From: JAAYDI01 sp052034005
GTDB lineage: Bacteria > Planctomycetota > Planctomycetia > Pirellulales > Pirellulaceae
Direction of reading: 5' to 3'
NCBI GenBank assembly: GCA_052034005.1
Contig: JBPOJB010000012.1
Coordinates: forward strand, 124,001 to 188,000
Length of the DNA stretch: 64,000 nucleotides
Shown here: one piece after another, positions 52,515 to 61,632 of the stretch
Layout: the number at the start of each line of letters is the position of its first letter
Numbering within the stretch: the first letter of the stretch is position 1
The notes under the pieces: model-generated
Database searches by the model: none
Seen by the model: the letters and a program-made list of their open reading frames with translations, nothing else
Told to the model about the DNA's origin: nothing
Program-made: the position numbers and the translations under genes

Positions 52515-54125
52515 ATGAGAGTGCGGCACGTCTGTCTGGCCCTGTTGGCCGGCCTGCTTGCGAGTCTGTTGTCCGTGCCGGCCGGGGCTCAGGTCCCACC
52601 GCACGAGGCCCAGAAGATCCGCCGGGCCGCATCGCAGGTCGCGCCGCGCGTCGCGCCCCAGGCACCTCGCACCGTGCTGATCTGGAACACACCGCCCTCG
52701 CTCATGGACAAGGATCCGCACAAAGGATACTGCATCCCGTACGGGGAAGAGGCGCTGCGCGCGTTGGGCGAGATCAGCGGCGCCTTCCGGCCGGTCGTGA
52801 GCGACGACATCGTCATGTACACGCCCGAGCATCTTCGGCAGTTCGATGCGATCGTATTGAACAACGCATCGGGCCGGTGGATTACACCCACCGCCGCCGA
52901 CCTGGAGAAAGAGGCGCTCCGGAAATATGGCACCGATGCCGCGGCGGTCGAAGCAGTGCTCCGCGAGACCCTGCTGGACTTCGTCCGCAGCGGCCACGGC
53001 ATTGTCGGCCTGCACTATGCCATCGCCGCCAACGCGCACTGGCCCGAGTTCACGGAGCTGTTCGGCGCGAAGTACACGGGGCACCCGTGGAACGAGGAAG
53101 TCGGCGTGATGGTGGAAGAGCCCGACCATCCGCTGGTGGCGGCCTTCGGCGGCCAGGATTTCCGGTTGACCGACGAGATCTACGAATTCGGCCCCCCCTA
53201 CGACCGTGCGAAGCTGCGCGTCCTGATGTCGCTCGACCCGTCCCAGACCAACATGGGCGTGCAGTGGATCAAACGGAAGGACAACGATTTCGCGCTCACC
53301 TGGGTCAAATCTTACGGCCAGGGTCGGGTCTTCAACACGTCGTTCGGCCACGTGGCCAGCCTCTACTCCCATCCGCAGATGCTCCAGTTCTTCCTGGATG
53401 CGATCCAATTCGCGACCGGCGATTTGGAGGCCCCCACCGCGCCGCGCGCCAGCCGCCCGGTGCGTGAGGTGCCGGGCTCGCAACCCGCGCCGGAGCAAGG
53501 GCCGCGATTCATGGCCCTCTTCGATGGCGAGACGCTCAATGGCTGGCAGGGTGATCGCTCGATCTGGTCGGTCCGTGACGGCGCGATCACCGGCCAGACC
53601 ACGGCCGACACGCGACTCACCGAGAACAACTTCCTGGTCTGGAAGGACGAAGTGCAGGACTTCGAATTGCGGCTGAAGTTCCGGTTGGAGAACGGCAACT
53701 CTGGGATCTACTACCGCGTGCGCAAGCGCCCGGCGGATGACTCGACGGGTGACCCGCTGCTGGGCACGCAAGCGGACCTGGACGCCACCGGCCGCTGGAC
53801 GGGCGTGATCATGGAATACCTGCTCCGTGGCGTGTTGGCCGAGCGCGGGCAGAAGGTCGTGATCGACGAGGCCGGTCGGAGGCAGGTCACCGGCTCCGTC
53901 GGGGATCCGGCCCAGTTGCTGCAGGTCGTCAAACCGGGCCAGTGGAACAGCTATACGGTCATCGCCGAGAAAGGGCACGTGGTGCTGAAAATCAACGACG
54001 TGACCATGTGCGAACTGGACGACCGGGATCCGAAACGATTGACCCGCGGTTGGCTTGCCCTACAGGTGCACGTCGGCGACCCGATGCTGGTCCAGTTCAA
54101 AGACATCTATCTGCGCAGGCTGTGA
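52515..54125 (+). CDS. Secreted ThuA-DUF1080 fusion protein
   Basis: A 536-residue exported protein. A signal peptide is followed by a ThuA-like domain (about 50-300; class I glutamine-amidotransferase fold, HGIVGLHYA near the usual nucleophile position) and then a DUF1080 domain (about 325-536), with FMALFDGETLNGWQG, FRLENGNSGIYYRV and WNSYTVIAEKGHVVLKIND. ThuA proteins take part in trehalose/3-keto-sugar use, and DUF1080 is the 3-keto-disaccharide hydrolase family. Together with the adjacent Gfo/Idh/MocA gene this fits oxidation of a glycoside to its 3-keto form and then cleavage. AAAGGAG lies 8 nt upstream of the ATG. Confidence 0.87.
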   Translation: MRVRHVCLALLAGLLASLLSVPAGAQVPPHEAQKIRRAASQVAPRVAPQAPRTVLIWNTPPSLMDKDPHKGYCIPYGEEALRALGEISGAFRPVVSDDIVMYTPEHLRQFDAIVLNNASGRWITPTAADLEKEALRKYGTDAAAVEAVLRETLLDFVRSGHGIVGLHYAIAANAHWPEFTELFGAKYTGHPWNEEVGVMVEEPDHPLVAAFGGQDFRLTDEIYEFGPPYDRAKLRVLMSLDPSQTNMGVQWIKRKDNDFALTWVKSYGQGRVFNTSFGHVASLYSHPQMLQFFLDAIQFATGDLEAPTAPRASRPVREVPGSQPAPEQGPRFMALFDGETLNGWQGDRSIWSVRDGAITGQTTADTRLTENNFLVWKDEVQDFELRLKFRLENGNSGIYYRVRKRPADDSTGDPLLGTQADLDATGRWTGVIMEYLLRGVLAERGQKVVIDEAGRRQVTGSVGDPAQLLQVVKPGQWNSYTVIAEKGHVVLKINDVTMCELDDRDPKRLTRGWLALQVHVGDPMLVQFKDIYLRRL

Positions 54126-54145
54126 CCGCGTCGGGCGCGCGTGCC

Positions 54146-54790
54146 TCACGACGCCCGGTGGTCCAAAATGGTCTCTGCGGCGATCCGCACCGCCGTCTTC
54201 ACCACCCGGCCGCAGATTTCGCTCGGGCCGGGCCGGGCGGCCAGGAATTCCGCGCGCTCGGCCGGGTCGGCCAGGTTATAGCGCTTCCCGAAATGCTCTT
54301 CCAGCAGATCGCCACACTGGGTGCTGCCCAACTCCTGCTCGAAACGCGCACAGAAGGCCCGCGCAGGGACCAGGCACGCCTGCCATGTCGCCATGTCCCC
54401 CGCCTGATCGGAACCGAACATCAGTCCGACGGCCAGGAGCGATCCGATGACGGCCCCGCACGTCTCGCCGCGTTCGGCGATGCCGGGCAACGGCGTGAGC
54501 GCCCGGAAGATCCCTTCGCCCGGCAGGCCGAACCCTTGGCGCAGCGTCAGAAACGTGGCCTGAGCACAGTGATGGCACCGCCCCATGTTGATGTCCGCTT
54601 GAGCATCCAGGAACTCCAGCAGGTCCGGCCGGGGCAGGCTGTCGGCCAGCACCGGCGGCGGCGTGGCGGGAGGACCACCGCCCGTGGTCGAGGGGCTGGG
54701 CGCTTCCGCAGCATCCTGCGCACAGGATGCGAGTGCCATGGCCGCCGCGCACCCACCGGCCGCGACAACGAAGTCCCGACGACTGATCAT
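54146..54790 (-). CDS. Tat lipoprotein of the C_GCAxxG_C_C family
   Basis: A 214-residue protein. A twin-arginine signal (ISRRDFVVAAGG) runs into a lipobox, ALASC, with Cys23 as the anchor, followed by a Ser/Pro/Gly linker. The cysteine-rich redox-type domain has RCHHCAQATF (Cys72, Cys75), IAERGETCGAVIGS (Cys111) and later cysteines (QACL, CARF, QCGDLL, EICGRV). The family is of unknown function and usually cytoplasmic, possibly metal- or cluster-binding. AGGAGA lies 9 nt upstream of the ATG at 54790. Confidence 0.78.
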   Translation of the reverse strand: MISRRDFVVAAGGCAAAMALASCAQDAAEAPSPSTTGGGPPATPPPVLADSLPRPDLLEFLDAQADINMGRCHHCAQATFLTLRQGFGLPGEGIFRALTPLPGIAERGETCGAVIGSLLAVGLMFGSDQAGDMATWQACLVPARAFCARFEQELGSTQCGDLLEEHFGKRYNLADPAERAEFLAARPGPSEICGRVVKTAVRIAAETILDHRAS

Positions 54791-55097
54791 GACCTCACTT
54801 CTCCTATGGCCGGGCCGTCCGCACGCAATATCAATATGCCGGCTCTGAGGATCGCACATGGATGTCGCTCGCGTTTTTCGTGCTGCGCCACTGCGGCTCA
54901 TGATGGCCGACGCGGGGGGTGCCCAAGACAGCAGCCGAGGTGCACGGCTTGCACTCGGACACTCGGTTCGGCCATGATGATACCACTATTGCGATCCTCT
55001 GCTTCCGGGCGTTTCACGCAGAAGCCTGTTCACAACCGGACGCGCAGCCGTATGTTCTTTCGGAAACTGATTTGCTCCCTGGGAGCTGTTGGACCTC
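54791..55097. promoter_or_regulatory. Divergent non-coding region with a promoter candidate
   Basis: No gene is visible in this 307-bp gap. On the plus strand TTCACA (55029-55034), a 16-nt spacer and TATGTT (55051-55056) form a reasonable sigma-70 promoter for the membrane protein at 55098. Confidence 0.4.
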
Positions 55098-55691
55098 ATG
55101 ATTCCGCCAAGCGATGAAAACCCGTTCCGTGACAATCCGTATGCTTCGCCAGCGTCGCCCAGCGGCGGCACTCCATTTTCAGTGCCTCCCGCGCCGCCGT
55201 CCCAGACGGGCATGGTTCGCCACGTGCCGTTGATCGGCATCCTCATGATAATCCAGGGCGGGTTGGAAGTGTGCATGGCGCTGGTGCTGATCGGGATGGG
55301 GGCGTTCTGGCCGGCCATGATGGCCCTTGGCGAGGCTCAGGGCGATAAATGGGCCCCCCCAAGGCAGGAGGCTCCACCGGAGATGTTCTGGTTGATGGGC
55401 GCGATGTACGGCCTGTTTGGCGCTGTGGTGCTCGGCGCGGCGGTCCTGCACATTGTGGCCGGGATCCGCAACTACAAGTTCCGTTCGCGAGTGCTCGGCA
55501 TCATCGCCCTGGTCGTCGGCATGGCCGCGACGCTGTTGTGTTGCTACTGCGCGCCCAGCGCGATCGCACTGGGCGTTTACGGGCTGATCTGTCTGACGAA
55601 CCCCGAGGTGGTCCGGGCGTTCGAGCTGGCTAGACGCTCCAAGGATCCCGCTCCGGACGGGATTTCAAGCCGTTCGCTTCCCGGTCATTGA
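55098..55691 (+). CDS. Small multi-pass membrane protein of unknown function
   Basis: A 197-residue protein. A Pro/Ser-rich cytoplasmic start (NPFRDNPYASPASPS) is followed by four hydrophobic helices (about 45-68, 98-120, 130-150 and 152-170). A leading NPYASP segment is common in planctomycete membrane proteins of unknown role. ATG at 55098 was used; TTG at 55089 is a possible earlier start. Its last 62 nt overlap the end of the oxidoreductase gene on the other strand. Confidence 0.7.
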   Translation: MIPPSDENPFRDNPYASPASPSGGTPFSVPPAPPSQTGMVRHVPLIGILMIIQGGLEVCMALVLIGMGAFWPAMMALGEAQGDKWAPPRQEAPPEMFWLMGAMYGLFGAVVLGAAVLHIVAGIRNYKFRSRVLGIIALVVGMAATLLCCYCAPSAIALGVYGLICLTNPEVVRAFELARRSKDPAPDGISSRSLPGH

Positions 55692-56937
55692 CGAACGTCT
55701 CCGTCTTGGGATCCAGCTTGAGGGTGCGGCCGAGGATCCAGGAGATGGCCGCCGCATGGCAAGCCACGTGGGAGTGCCGCATCACGGACGAATTGCAGAC
55801 CGGTGGCTTGCGGCTCTTGACGCAGTCGAAGAAGTTCCGCGCGTGGGCCGAGACATCCAGGCCCTTGACGCGCTTGACCGAGTCGGGGACCGCCGCCGAC
55901 AGCGACTCCGGCTTGATCAACATCTCGCCCTCGTCGCCCGTCTCCACGGACCCTTCGTCGCCGACAAACCGCACCGGGCAGGTGCCCAGCCGTGTGACGT
56001 AGTGCGGGTCGCGATTGCCGAACGGCTCCTTCAGGAAATCGAAGATCAGCTGCACGCCGTTGGCGTATCGGCACGTGATCTTCGTCTCCGACGGCTCGTA
56101 TTCGACCGGCATCGTATCGTCCGCCTGGTTCGCCCACTGGCACAGGTCGAGCGTATGCGCGCCCCAGTCGAGCAGTTGGGCGCCGGAGTCGAAGTCCCAG
56201 TAGCCGCGCCAATCGCCCCGCACATATCCCGCGTTGTACTGTCGCCAGGGCGCGATGCCCAGCCACAGGTTCCAATCGCACACTTCGGGATCGGGTGTCG
56301 GCTCGGCGGGCAGCCATTCCGTCCGGATCCGCGGCGTGTAGATGCTCGCATACAGCGTGTGGAGCCGGCCCAGCTTCCCCGTGTGAGCCAACTCGACGGC
56401 GTGTTGGAAATTCGGCACGCTCCGGCGCTGCGTGCCCGCCTGGAAGACGCGGCCGGTACGCCGGATCGTCTCGTCCAGACGCTGGCACAAGTCGATGGTC
56501 AAGCCGCACGGCTTCTCACTGTAGACATCCTTGCCCGCCTCGGCCGCCATCATCGAAGCCGGCGCATGCCAGCGATCGCCGGTGGCAATCAGCACGGCAT
56601 CAATGTCCTGGCGGGCGAGCAGCTCCCGGAAGTCGCGGTAGACCCGGCAGCCCTCGTCGCCATAGTGCGTATCGACCAGCTGCTTGCCCTCCGCCCGACG
56701 ACTCGCTTGCACGTCCGCAATGGCGACACACCGCACATCCTCCAGGCCCAGGATCGCACCCAAGTCATACCTGCAGCGCGGCCCGATCCCGATGACCCCC
56801 AACACGATCGTCTCGCTGGGCGCTGCGCCGGCACCCTGGCCCAAGACCCGCGCGGGCACGATGGTCGGCACGGCGAACACGGCGCTGGCCAACGCCGATT
56901 GACGCAGAAAATCACGGCGCGTTGTTTTGTCATTCAT
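55630..56937 (-). CDS. Tat-exported Gfo/Idh/MocA family oxidoreductase
   Basis: A 435-residue NAD(P)-dependent enzyme. The twin-arginine signal is TTRRDFLRQSALASAVFAVP. GVIGIGPRCRYDLG is the cofactor loop, YSEKPCGLTIDLC carries the catalytic lysine, and the dinucleotide domain is followed by the usual beta-sheet domain (DWGAHTLDLCQWA). It is related in layout to the enzyme at 51004 but differs enough in sequence to have another substrate. ATG at 56937 was chosen because it gives a proper Tat signal. Confidence 0.88.
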   Translation of the reverse strand: MNDKTTRRDFLRQSALASAVFAVPTIVPARVLGQGAGAAPSETIVLGVIGIGPRCRYDLGAILGLEDVRCVAIADVQASRRAEGKQLVDTHYGDEGCRVYRDFRELLARQDIDAVLIATGDRWHAPASMMAAEAGKDVYSEKPCGLTIDLCQRLDETIRRTGRVFQAGTQRRSVPNFQHAVELAHTGKLGRLHTLYASIYTPRIRTEWLPAEPTPDPEVCDWNLWLGIAPWRQYNAGYVRGDWRGYWDFDSGAQLLDWGAHTLDLCQWANQADDTMPVEYEPSETKITCRYANGVQLIFDFLKEPFGNRDPHYVTRLGTCPVRFVGDEGSVETGDEGEMLIKPESLSAAVPDSVKRVKGLDVSAHARNFFDCVKSRKPPVCNSSVMRHSHVACHAAAISWILGRTLKLDPKTETFVNDREANGLKSRPERDPWSV

Positions 56938-57078
56938 GGTCACACCTGCGAGGAGGGATACAATGTGTGGAGTCGAGGCACGTCGCCAAACGTCCTGTTG
57001 ATTATCGCCCACGGGCCATGCGAATGCCAGCCGGGCTCGCACAACCCTTCGTTGCTCTGGCTCCGCCTCGGGCACCGG

Positions 57079-58422
57079 TCAGGCCAAGTCCGCCGCCACC
57101 AGCTCGATCCCTTCGCCGACACCCAGATTGCGCGAATACTTCTTCTCCCGGGGGCTGTTCCAGTGTTCGTGGACACCCAGGCTCGGCAGCCGTTGCGTCG
57201 GCTCGGCGTGATTGGGATCGTAGAACGTGCCCGACGGCGGGTTGTCGGCGAGCGCCGCTTCGTGCAGATAATCGTTCGCGCCCGGATGGTGCGGGAAGTC
57301 GTCCCACTCGGCGCGGAGGAAATCGAGCGCGACCGAATCGATGGCCACCGGATCCTGCGAGGCCAGCAAGCTGGATGTCCAGTGGCCGTTGAACGGCGGC
57401 GATTGCCAGCGGCGCGGCTCGGTGTCGACCGAGTGCACTCCCGAATACAATCCGTCGATCAAGTACAGCACGGTCTTGCCGCCCAGATGCGCGTGGCCCA
57501 TCAAATCCACCTGTTCGCGATAGATCCCCGTCTCCCTGGAGAACGAGTTCGGGTGCATGTCGTGGTAGCCCTTCTCCGCCGGCCACCGGACCAGCGACCC
57601 GAAATGATTCTTGCCGCAGAGCGTCACGCCGGAGCCGGCGTGCGCCTTGCAGTTCGCGAAGTTGACCAGGTAATCCGCCTCGGCGAAACACGTCGGCACC
57701 GTGTCCGTCGCCACGCCTTCCGGGCGACAACTCCAATACAACGGCTCCGAGGAAGGTTGCGCCTTGAGGCGGCCGAACTTGCCCGCATAGTCCACAAACC
57801 GCACCTGCGGATACTCGGCCTGCAGCAGGTCGTGATAGTCGGAGACAATGTATGCCAACGTGTCGCACACGGTAATATCGGCCGCGCGCACGCCGACGGC
57901 CCCCACCAGTTGCCGCAAGAGCGCCAGGAGCATCTGAGGCGCCGTGTTCATGTAGTTCAGACGCTTCACCAGCCGGTATGTCTCGGGATCCACCGCCCCT
58001 TCATGCCAGATCATGCCCACCCAGTTCGGCTTGATCAGGATCCGCTGCCCCGGTTGATAGGACAGGTCCGATCCGCCTCGTGCGCGGTTGAAATGCCGGA
58101 ACAACGCGTCCCAAGCGCGCGAGACCGAACCCTCGCCGGTCAGCTCGCACACGGCGCGCGTCATCATGCCATCCACCCGCTCCTGCTTCGTGCGGTCCGC
58201 TTCGTACCACAACCCGTCCCCCGGACCCTTCCAATCGGTCACTTCCGGGTCGTGGACCCAGACCACTCGCCCCGGATGGATGCCCCGCGCCCGGCCGATC
58301 GGCTGGAGCGGCGCGCAGGCGTCCTCCACCATGTGGCCGGCCCAGGCGCGGCCCACGGTGGCCATTCCCCCGAGCAGGGCCGTACGTTCGATGAACCGTC
58401 GCCGTGTGATTTCACTTGTCAT
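57079..58422 (-). CDS. Tat-exported DUF362 domain protein
   Basis: A 447-residue protein with a twin-arginine signal (ITRRRFIERTALLGGMA). The DUF362 body includes RILIKPNWVG, ITVCDTLAYI, YLVNFANCKAH, VTLCGKNHFGSL and SQDPVAIDSVALDFL. The family is of unknown function; relatives are linked to Fe-S or nucleic-acid-independent redox proteins, but no cluster motif is seen here. It is transcribed before the oxidoreductase at 55630, with a 141-nt gap. Confidence 0.85.
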   Translation of the reverse strand: MTSEITRRRFIERTALLGGMATVGRAWAGHMVEDACAPLQPIGRARGIHPGRVVWVHDPEVTDWKGPGDGLWYEADRTKQERVDGMMTRAVCELTGEGSVSRAWDALFRHFNRARGGSDLSYQPGQRILIKPNWVGMIWHEGAVDPETYRLVKRLNYMNTAPQMLLALLRQLVGAVGVRAADITVCDTLAYIVSDYHDLLQAEYPQVRFVDYAGKFGRLKAQPSSEPLYWSCRPEGVATDTVPTCFAEADYLVNFANCKAHAGSGVTLCGKNHFGSLVRWPAEKGYHDMHPNSFSRETGIYREQVDLMGHAHLGGKTVLYLIDGLYSGVHSVDTEPRRWQSPPFNGHWTSSLLASQDPVAIDSVALDFLRAEWDDFPHHPGANDYLHEAALADNPPSGTFYDPNHAEPTQRLPSLGVHEHWNSPREKKYSRNLGVGEGIELVAADLA

Positions 58423-58559
58423 GGGACATCTCCAAGCGGGGTTCCCGCAGAAGCCGAGCGCTGGTACACCGCGCCGGGCGTTGGTCTCCCGCCGGCGCGC
58501 TACTGTATTTTTACGCTGCCGGACGATTCAACACAAGCGCCGGCGCTCGCGACGTCGCC

Positions 58560-60035
58560 TCAGGACTCGGCGCCACCGGGCAGGTCCGCGGTCCGCTCGA
58601 TCTGCGCCACCAGGTGCCGGAGCAGCTGTTCGGCTGTCGGACGGCGAAGCCGGCACAGGTCGTAGTTCAGGCTCACGCTCAGTTGCCCCGCGTAGGTGTA
58701 GAACGTGAGCGCGACGCCGGATCCGCAGCGGACCGGAGGCGCCGTGTCCACCGCATCGACGATCAGTTCGCCGGCCACCAGCTTGCCGTCGCCCTGACGC
58801 AACGGGCTGTCCACGAAGATCCTGCCCAGGTTGCTGACCACGCACGTGGCGAGGCATCGCCCGGGACCGAGGAACCTGTGCAGACCGCCCGGCAGGCCGC
58901 CCAGCACCCACATGATGCTCGGAAAACAGGTGACAATCCGGAACCGCTTGAGGAACGTGGTCTCCAGCTGGATTCCGCGCAACAGCCACCATCGGTTCCG
59001 ATACCAGGGCCAGCGGAAGCGGCGGTCCAGGTTCGCCATGCCCACCACATTGACGGCCGGCAGGTTGCGGTGCTCCGGCCCCCGCAAGTTGAACGGGACC
59101 ATGATCCGAATGAGTTCATGGCGCAGGCGCGGATCGTGGTCCAGGTTCCACGCATGGATGGACAGGAAGACATCGCGGAGCAACAGGTCGTTCAACGTAG
59201 CGCGCGACGCGCGGGCCCGGGCCAGCAAGCTGGCAAACTGCGGCCGGGTAAACCGCCAGGTCACGAGGTCCGGAACGACATCTCCAGGCGGCGCCGGGTC
59301 ATCGCAGGCGTCCCGAGACTGCAGGGGCGCCGGCCGAACCAGCAGGAAAATCGCCGGCCCCAGGGCCAGGCCCCACAGATCAACCATGCGGCGCCCTATC
59401 CAATCCCACCAGTTGGCGCCAAAGCGGTTCCGACGCCGCAGGCCTCGAAAATCCACCGCCGGCAGCGCCGCCGCCGCCGGATCGTCGATGGCCCGGCGCG
59501 CAAGATGGTCATACGCGCGCAGCAACTCGTCCAGGAACTGATTGGCCGCGATGCCGTCACAGCACGCATGGTGGAACTGCATGCGTATCACGCCCCCAGC
59601 GGCAGACCGCCGAACCCAGATCCGCAGACCGTTCTCCTCCCGCAGATCGATCCGGTAGCGGCTCGGAAAACGCATCGGCTTCGAGGTGTCGGCACAGTCG
59701 AAGTAGGGCCGCAGGTCGGGCGACGCCACCCAGGTCAGATCCTGGTTGCGCTGGCCGGCGATCCGGGCATGCAACAGCGGGTGCCGCTGCAACGTCCGCT
59801 CGAGCGCCTCGCCGAACGTCGGCTCGTCCAACCGCCCCGAGTATGCGAGCTGCACGAAATAGGACATCGGATGCGCCGCCCGATCGTCCGCCCACATGTA
59901 GCGTTCAAACGCGTTGAGCCGAAGCGGCAGGCCATCCGAGTCGGCAGCCAACCGGTCCGGACACAAGCACGCACGACCAGGCCCGTGAGCGACAGCGGGA
60001 AACGCTATTTCGCCATCGGGTTGGTCCGAAGCCAT
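58560..60035 (-). CDS. Condensation-fold acyltransferase (HHxxxDG)
   Basis: A 491-residue protein of the chloramphenicol-acetyltransferase-like superfamily. The active-site motif is MQFHHACCDGIA (His155, His156, Asp160), and a DFGWG-like position holds VVSNLGRIF. The N-terminal LNAFERYMWAD and LQRHPLLHARI fit condensation/WS-DGAT-type acyltransferases. It is a stand-alone enzyme with no carrier-protein or adenylation gene nearby, so transfer of an acyl group from CoA to an alcohol or amine is likely, with the substrate unknown. Confidence 0.75.
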   Translation of the reverse strand: MASDQPDGEIAFPAVAHGPGRACLCPDRLAADSDGLPLRLNAFERYMWADDRAAHPMSYFVQLAYSGRLDEPTFGEALERTLQRHPLLHARIAGQRNQDLTWVASPDLRPYFDCADTSKPMRFPSRYRIDLREENGLRIWVRRSAAGGVIRMQFHHACCDGIAANQFLDELLRAYDHLARRAIDDPAAAALPAVDFRGLRRRNRFGANWWDWIGRRMVDLWGLALGPAIFLLVRPAPLQSRDACDDPAPPGDVVPDLVTWRFTRPQFASLLARARASRATLNDLLLRDVFLSIHAWNLDHDPRLRHELIRIMVPFNLRGPEHRNLPAVNVVGMANLDRRFRWPWYRNRWWLLRGIQLETTFLKRFRIVTCFPSIMWVLGGLPGGLHRFLGPGRCLATCVVSNLGRIFVDSPLRQGDGKLVAGELIVDAVDTAPPVRCGSGVALTFYTYAGQLSVSLNYDLCRLRRPTAEQLLRHLVAQIERTADLPGGAES

Positions 60036-60481
60036 AGTCCCCACTGCTCCATCGCTACGAAAGGCGCCCTGTACGACCGTCAGCGTCGGGTTTCGCCCCC
60101 CGCGAAAACATGGCGCATCGCGGAGCGATGAGCGACGGGATCCGTCGTTCGTTCTTGGACAGGGTCGATTGAATAGCCCGCGCACATGACAGTCGTTGTA
60201 CGCTGTTTCGAGCAGGAATGACATACGGCGTGCCGAGAATCCTGACACGCACGTGCCCGACTGTCCCGCTGGGAGGGCCCCGGCAACCTGGCCGGACCAG
60301 CCCACCAGGTCCCGGCCGTGCCGCTCGCCTACCCGCCCCGTCTCAGCCGACGACATGCCGGACGTCTGTTCAGTCGAGCCTGAACGCGTGCGGCGGGAGC
60401 CCGGCAAACGCCTGGCCGATGGCATGCCGTCGAAGGCCCGGGGGGAGGCCGTGGCTGACGGACGGTGGGCATCCGGAGTGA

Positions 60482-60503
60482 CGCGACCGGCAGACCGGTC
60501 GCG
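60482..60503. repeat. Perfect 9-bp inverted repeat
   Basis: CGCGACCGG / CCGGTCGCG with loop CAGA, followed by a run of G. There is no T tract, so it is not a typical terminator; an operator or RNA structure is possible. Confidence 0.45.
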
Positions 60504-60616
60504 GGGGGGCTCCGTCTTGCGGATTCGTCTGCCGACCTTGACCAGTCCGGTTCGTCGCCGCTGCAGGTCGCGGCAAACCGCAAACCATCGCGGGTTGATT
60601 TCTCTCGCGTTGCGCC

Positions 60617-60645
60617 TTGTCCGTGCGGGCGCTGCTTACTACGAT
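60617..60645 (+). promoter_or_regulatory. Candidate promoter of the PEP-CTERM gene
   Basis: TTGTCC (60617-60622), a 17-nt spacer and TACGAT (60640-60645), each matching consensus in four of six positions. The leader would be about 100 nt. Confidence 0.3.
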
Positions 60646-60750
60646 ACTTCGTCGGTCGAGTCGGAAAAGCAGTGCGAATTCTGCGACATCCGTGTATGGC
60701 ACGCGATGGGTCCTGGCACTATGGGCTTTAGCTAGAGCAAAGGAGCTTGT

Positions 60751-61470
60751 ATGAAGTGTCTCCGTTTGATTCCTGCGCTGGTCGTCCTGGTTCTCCTGAC
60801 GCTGGCAACCGGCGTGACACGCGCCGCCATTCTCTCCGACCTGTTTGGCGGTGATACGCTGACGGTGGGCGACAAGCTGTTCAGCAACTGGACCTTGCTC
60901 GGTTTGCAGACGCAGAATGGCGGAACAGCCGATACATCCCGGATCACGGTCGTCGGGTTGTCCGATGATCCGCTCAATCCCGGGCTGCAATTCAATGCGC
61001 CGGTTGGAGCGCTGGGAACGCCTTTCGGGCACGTGGGAGCGTCATCGGTACAGCTGCGTTTTGGATTCTCCGTGCAGACGATCAACGGTCAACCGTTGAT
61101 CAAGGACAATTCGCTGTGGCTCAAGGATTTCGTCTTCGATGCCGGCCCCAATGCCATCATCCGAATCGGTGAGACGATTGTCGATGCGAGTGGGCTTCAG
61201 CTGGGCACGAAGTTCGTGTTCGCCGAGCCCAACGACTTTCCCGGGTCCGGCGACCCGGACCACTTTGACTCGGCACAATTCTCACCCCAATCCATCATCT
61301 TTGTCGAGAAGTACATCGACATCGTAGGGCCCGGCGACAATGACGGCGCATACCTGACGCAGTTCGAGCAGAGGTTCTCGCAGGTGCCCGAGCCCGGCAC
61401 GCTCACCCTGTGGTCGTTGTTTGGCATGGCCGGGATCGGATGGAGTTGGTGGCGGAAGCGAGCGGGCTGA
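60751..61470 (+). CDS. PEP-CTERM sorting-domain protein
   Basis: A 239-residue exported protein. It has a signal peptide (CLRLIPALVVLVLLTLATGVTRA), a beta-rich body without a known domain, and the C-terminal sorting tail VPEPGTLTLWSLFGMAGIGWSWWRKRAG in order: PEP motif, membrane helix, basic end. Exosortase would recognise and process the tail; no exosortase gene lies in this window. AAAGGAG is 6 nt upstream of the ATG. Confidence 0.85.
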   Translation: MKCLRLIPALVVLVLLTLATGVTRAAILSDLFGGDTLTVGDKLFSNWTLLGLQTQNGGTADTSRITVVGLSDDPLNPGLQFNAPVGALGTPFGHVGASSVQLRFGFSVQTINGQPLIKDNSLWLKDFVFDAGPNAIIRIGETIVDASGLQLGTKFVFAEPNDFPGSGDPDHFDSAQFSPQSIIFVEKYIDIVGPGDNDGAYLTQFEQRFSQVPEPGTLTLWSLFGMAGIGWSWWRKRAG

Positions 61471-61507
61471 CGCGTTCTCGCGGCGGGTTCCAGGAGGCTC
61501 CGCCCCC

Positions 61508-61531
61508 GGCGGGTTGAAACCTCAGCCCGCC
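61508..61531. terminator. Hairpin after the PEP-CTERM gene
   Basis: GGCGGGTTGA / TCAGCCCGCC, a 10-bp stem with one G-T wobble and loop AACC, 37 nt after the stop. It has no T tract. Confidence 0.45.
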
Positions 61532-61632
61532 GCCGACTTGGCGCGCGCGGAAGCCGCGCCGGGAGGGCGCACACACCTGCATCAAGGAGACTCGGGCGGC
61601 GTCACGGCCGCGCCGGGTCGCACGCACCACCA

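Larger units (their letters stand above)
60036..60750. other. 715-bp non-coding region
   Basis: No open frame here has a coding look; several overlap the next gene on the wrong strand. It contains the perfect hairpin at 60482-60503 followed by GGGGGG, and the promoter candidate at 60617-60645 for the PEP-CTERM gene. Confidence 0.4.

Noticed and set aside
55756..58665. A 969-codon plus-strand open frame antisense to the oxidoreductase and DUF362 genes
   Set aside because: Composition is Arg/Gln/His-rich without a fold, and the minus-strand genes have clear family motifs.
60196..60735. Open frames in the gap before the PEP-CTERM gene
   Set aside because: No ribosome site, no domain, biased composition, and competing frames of equal quality.
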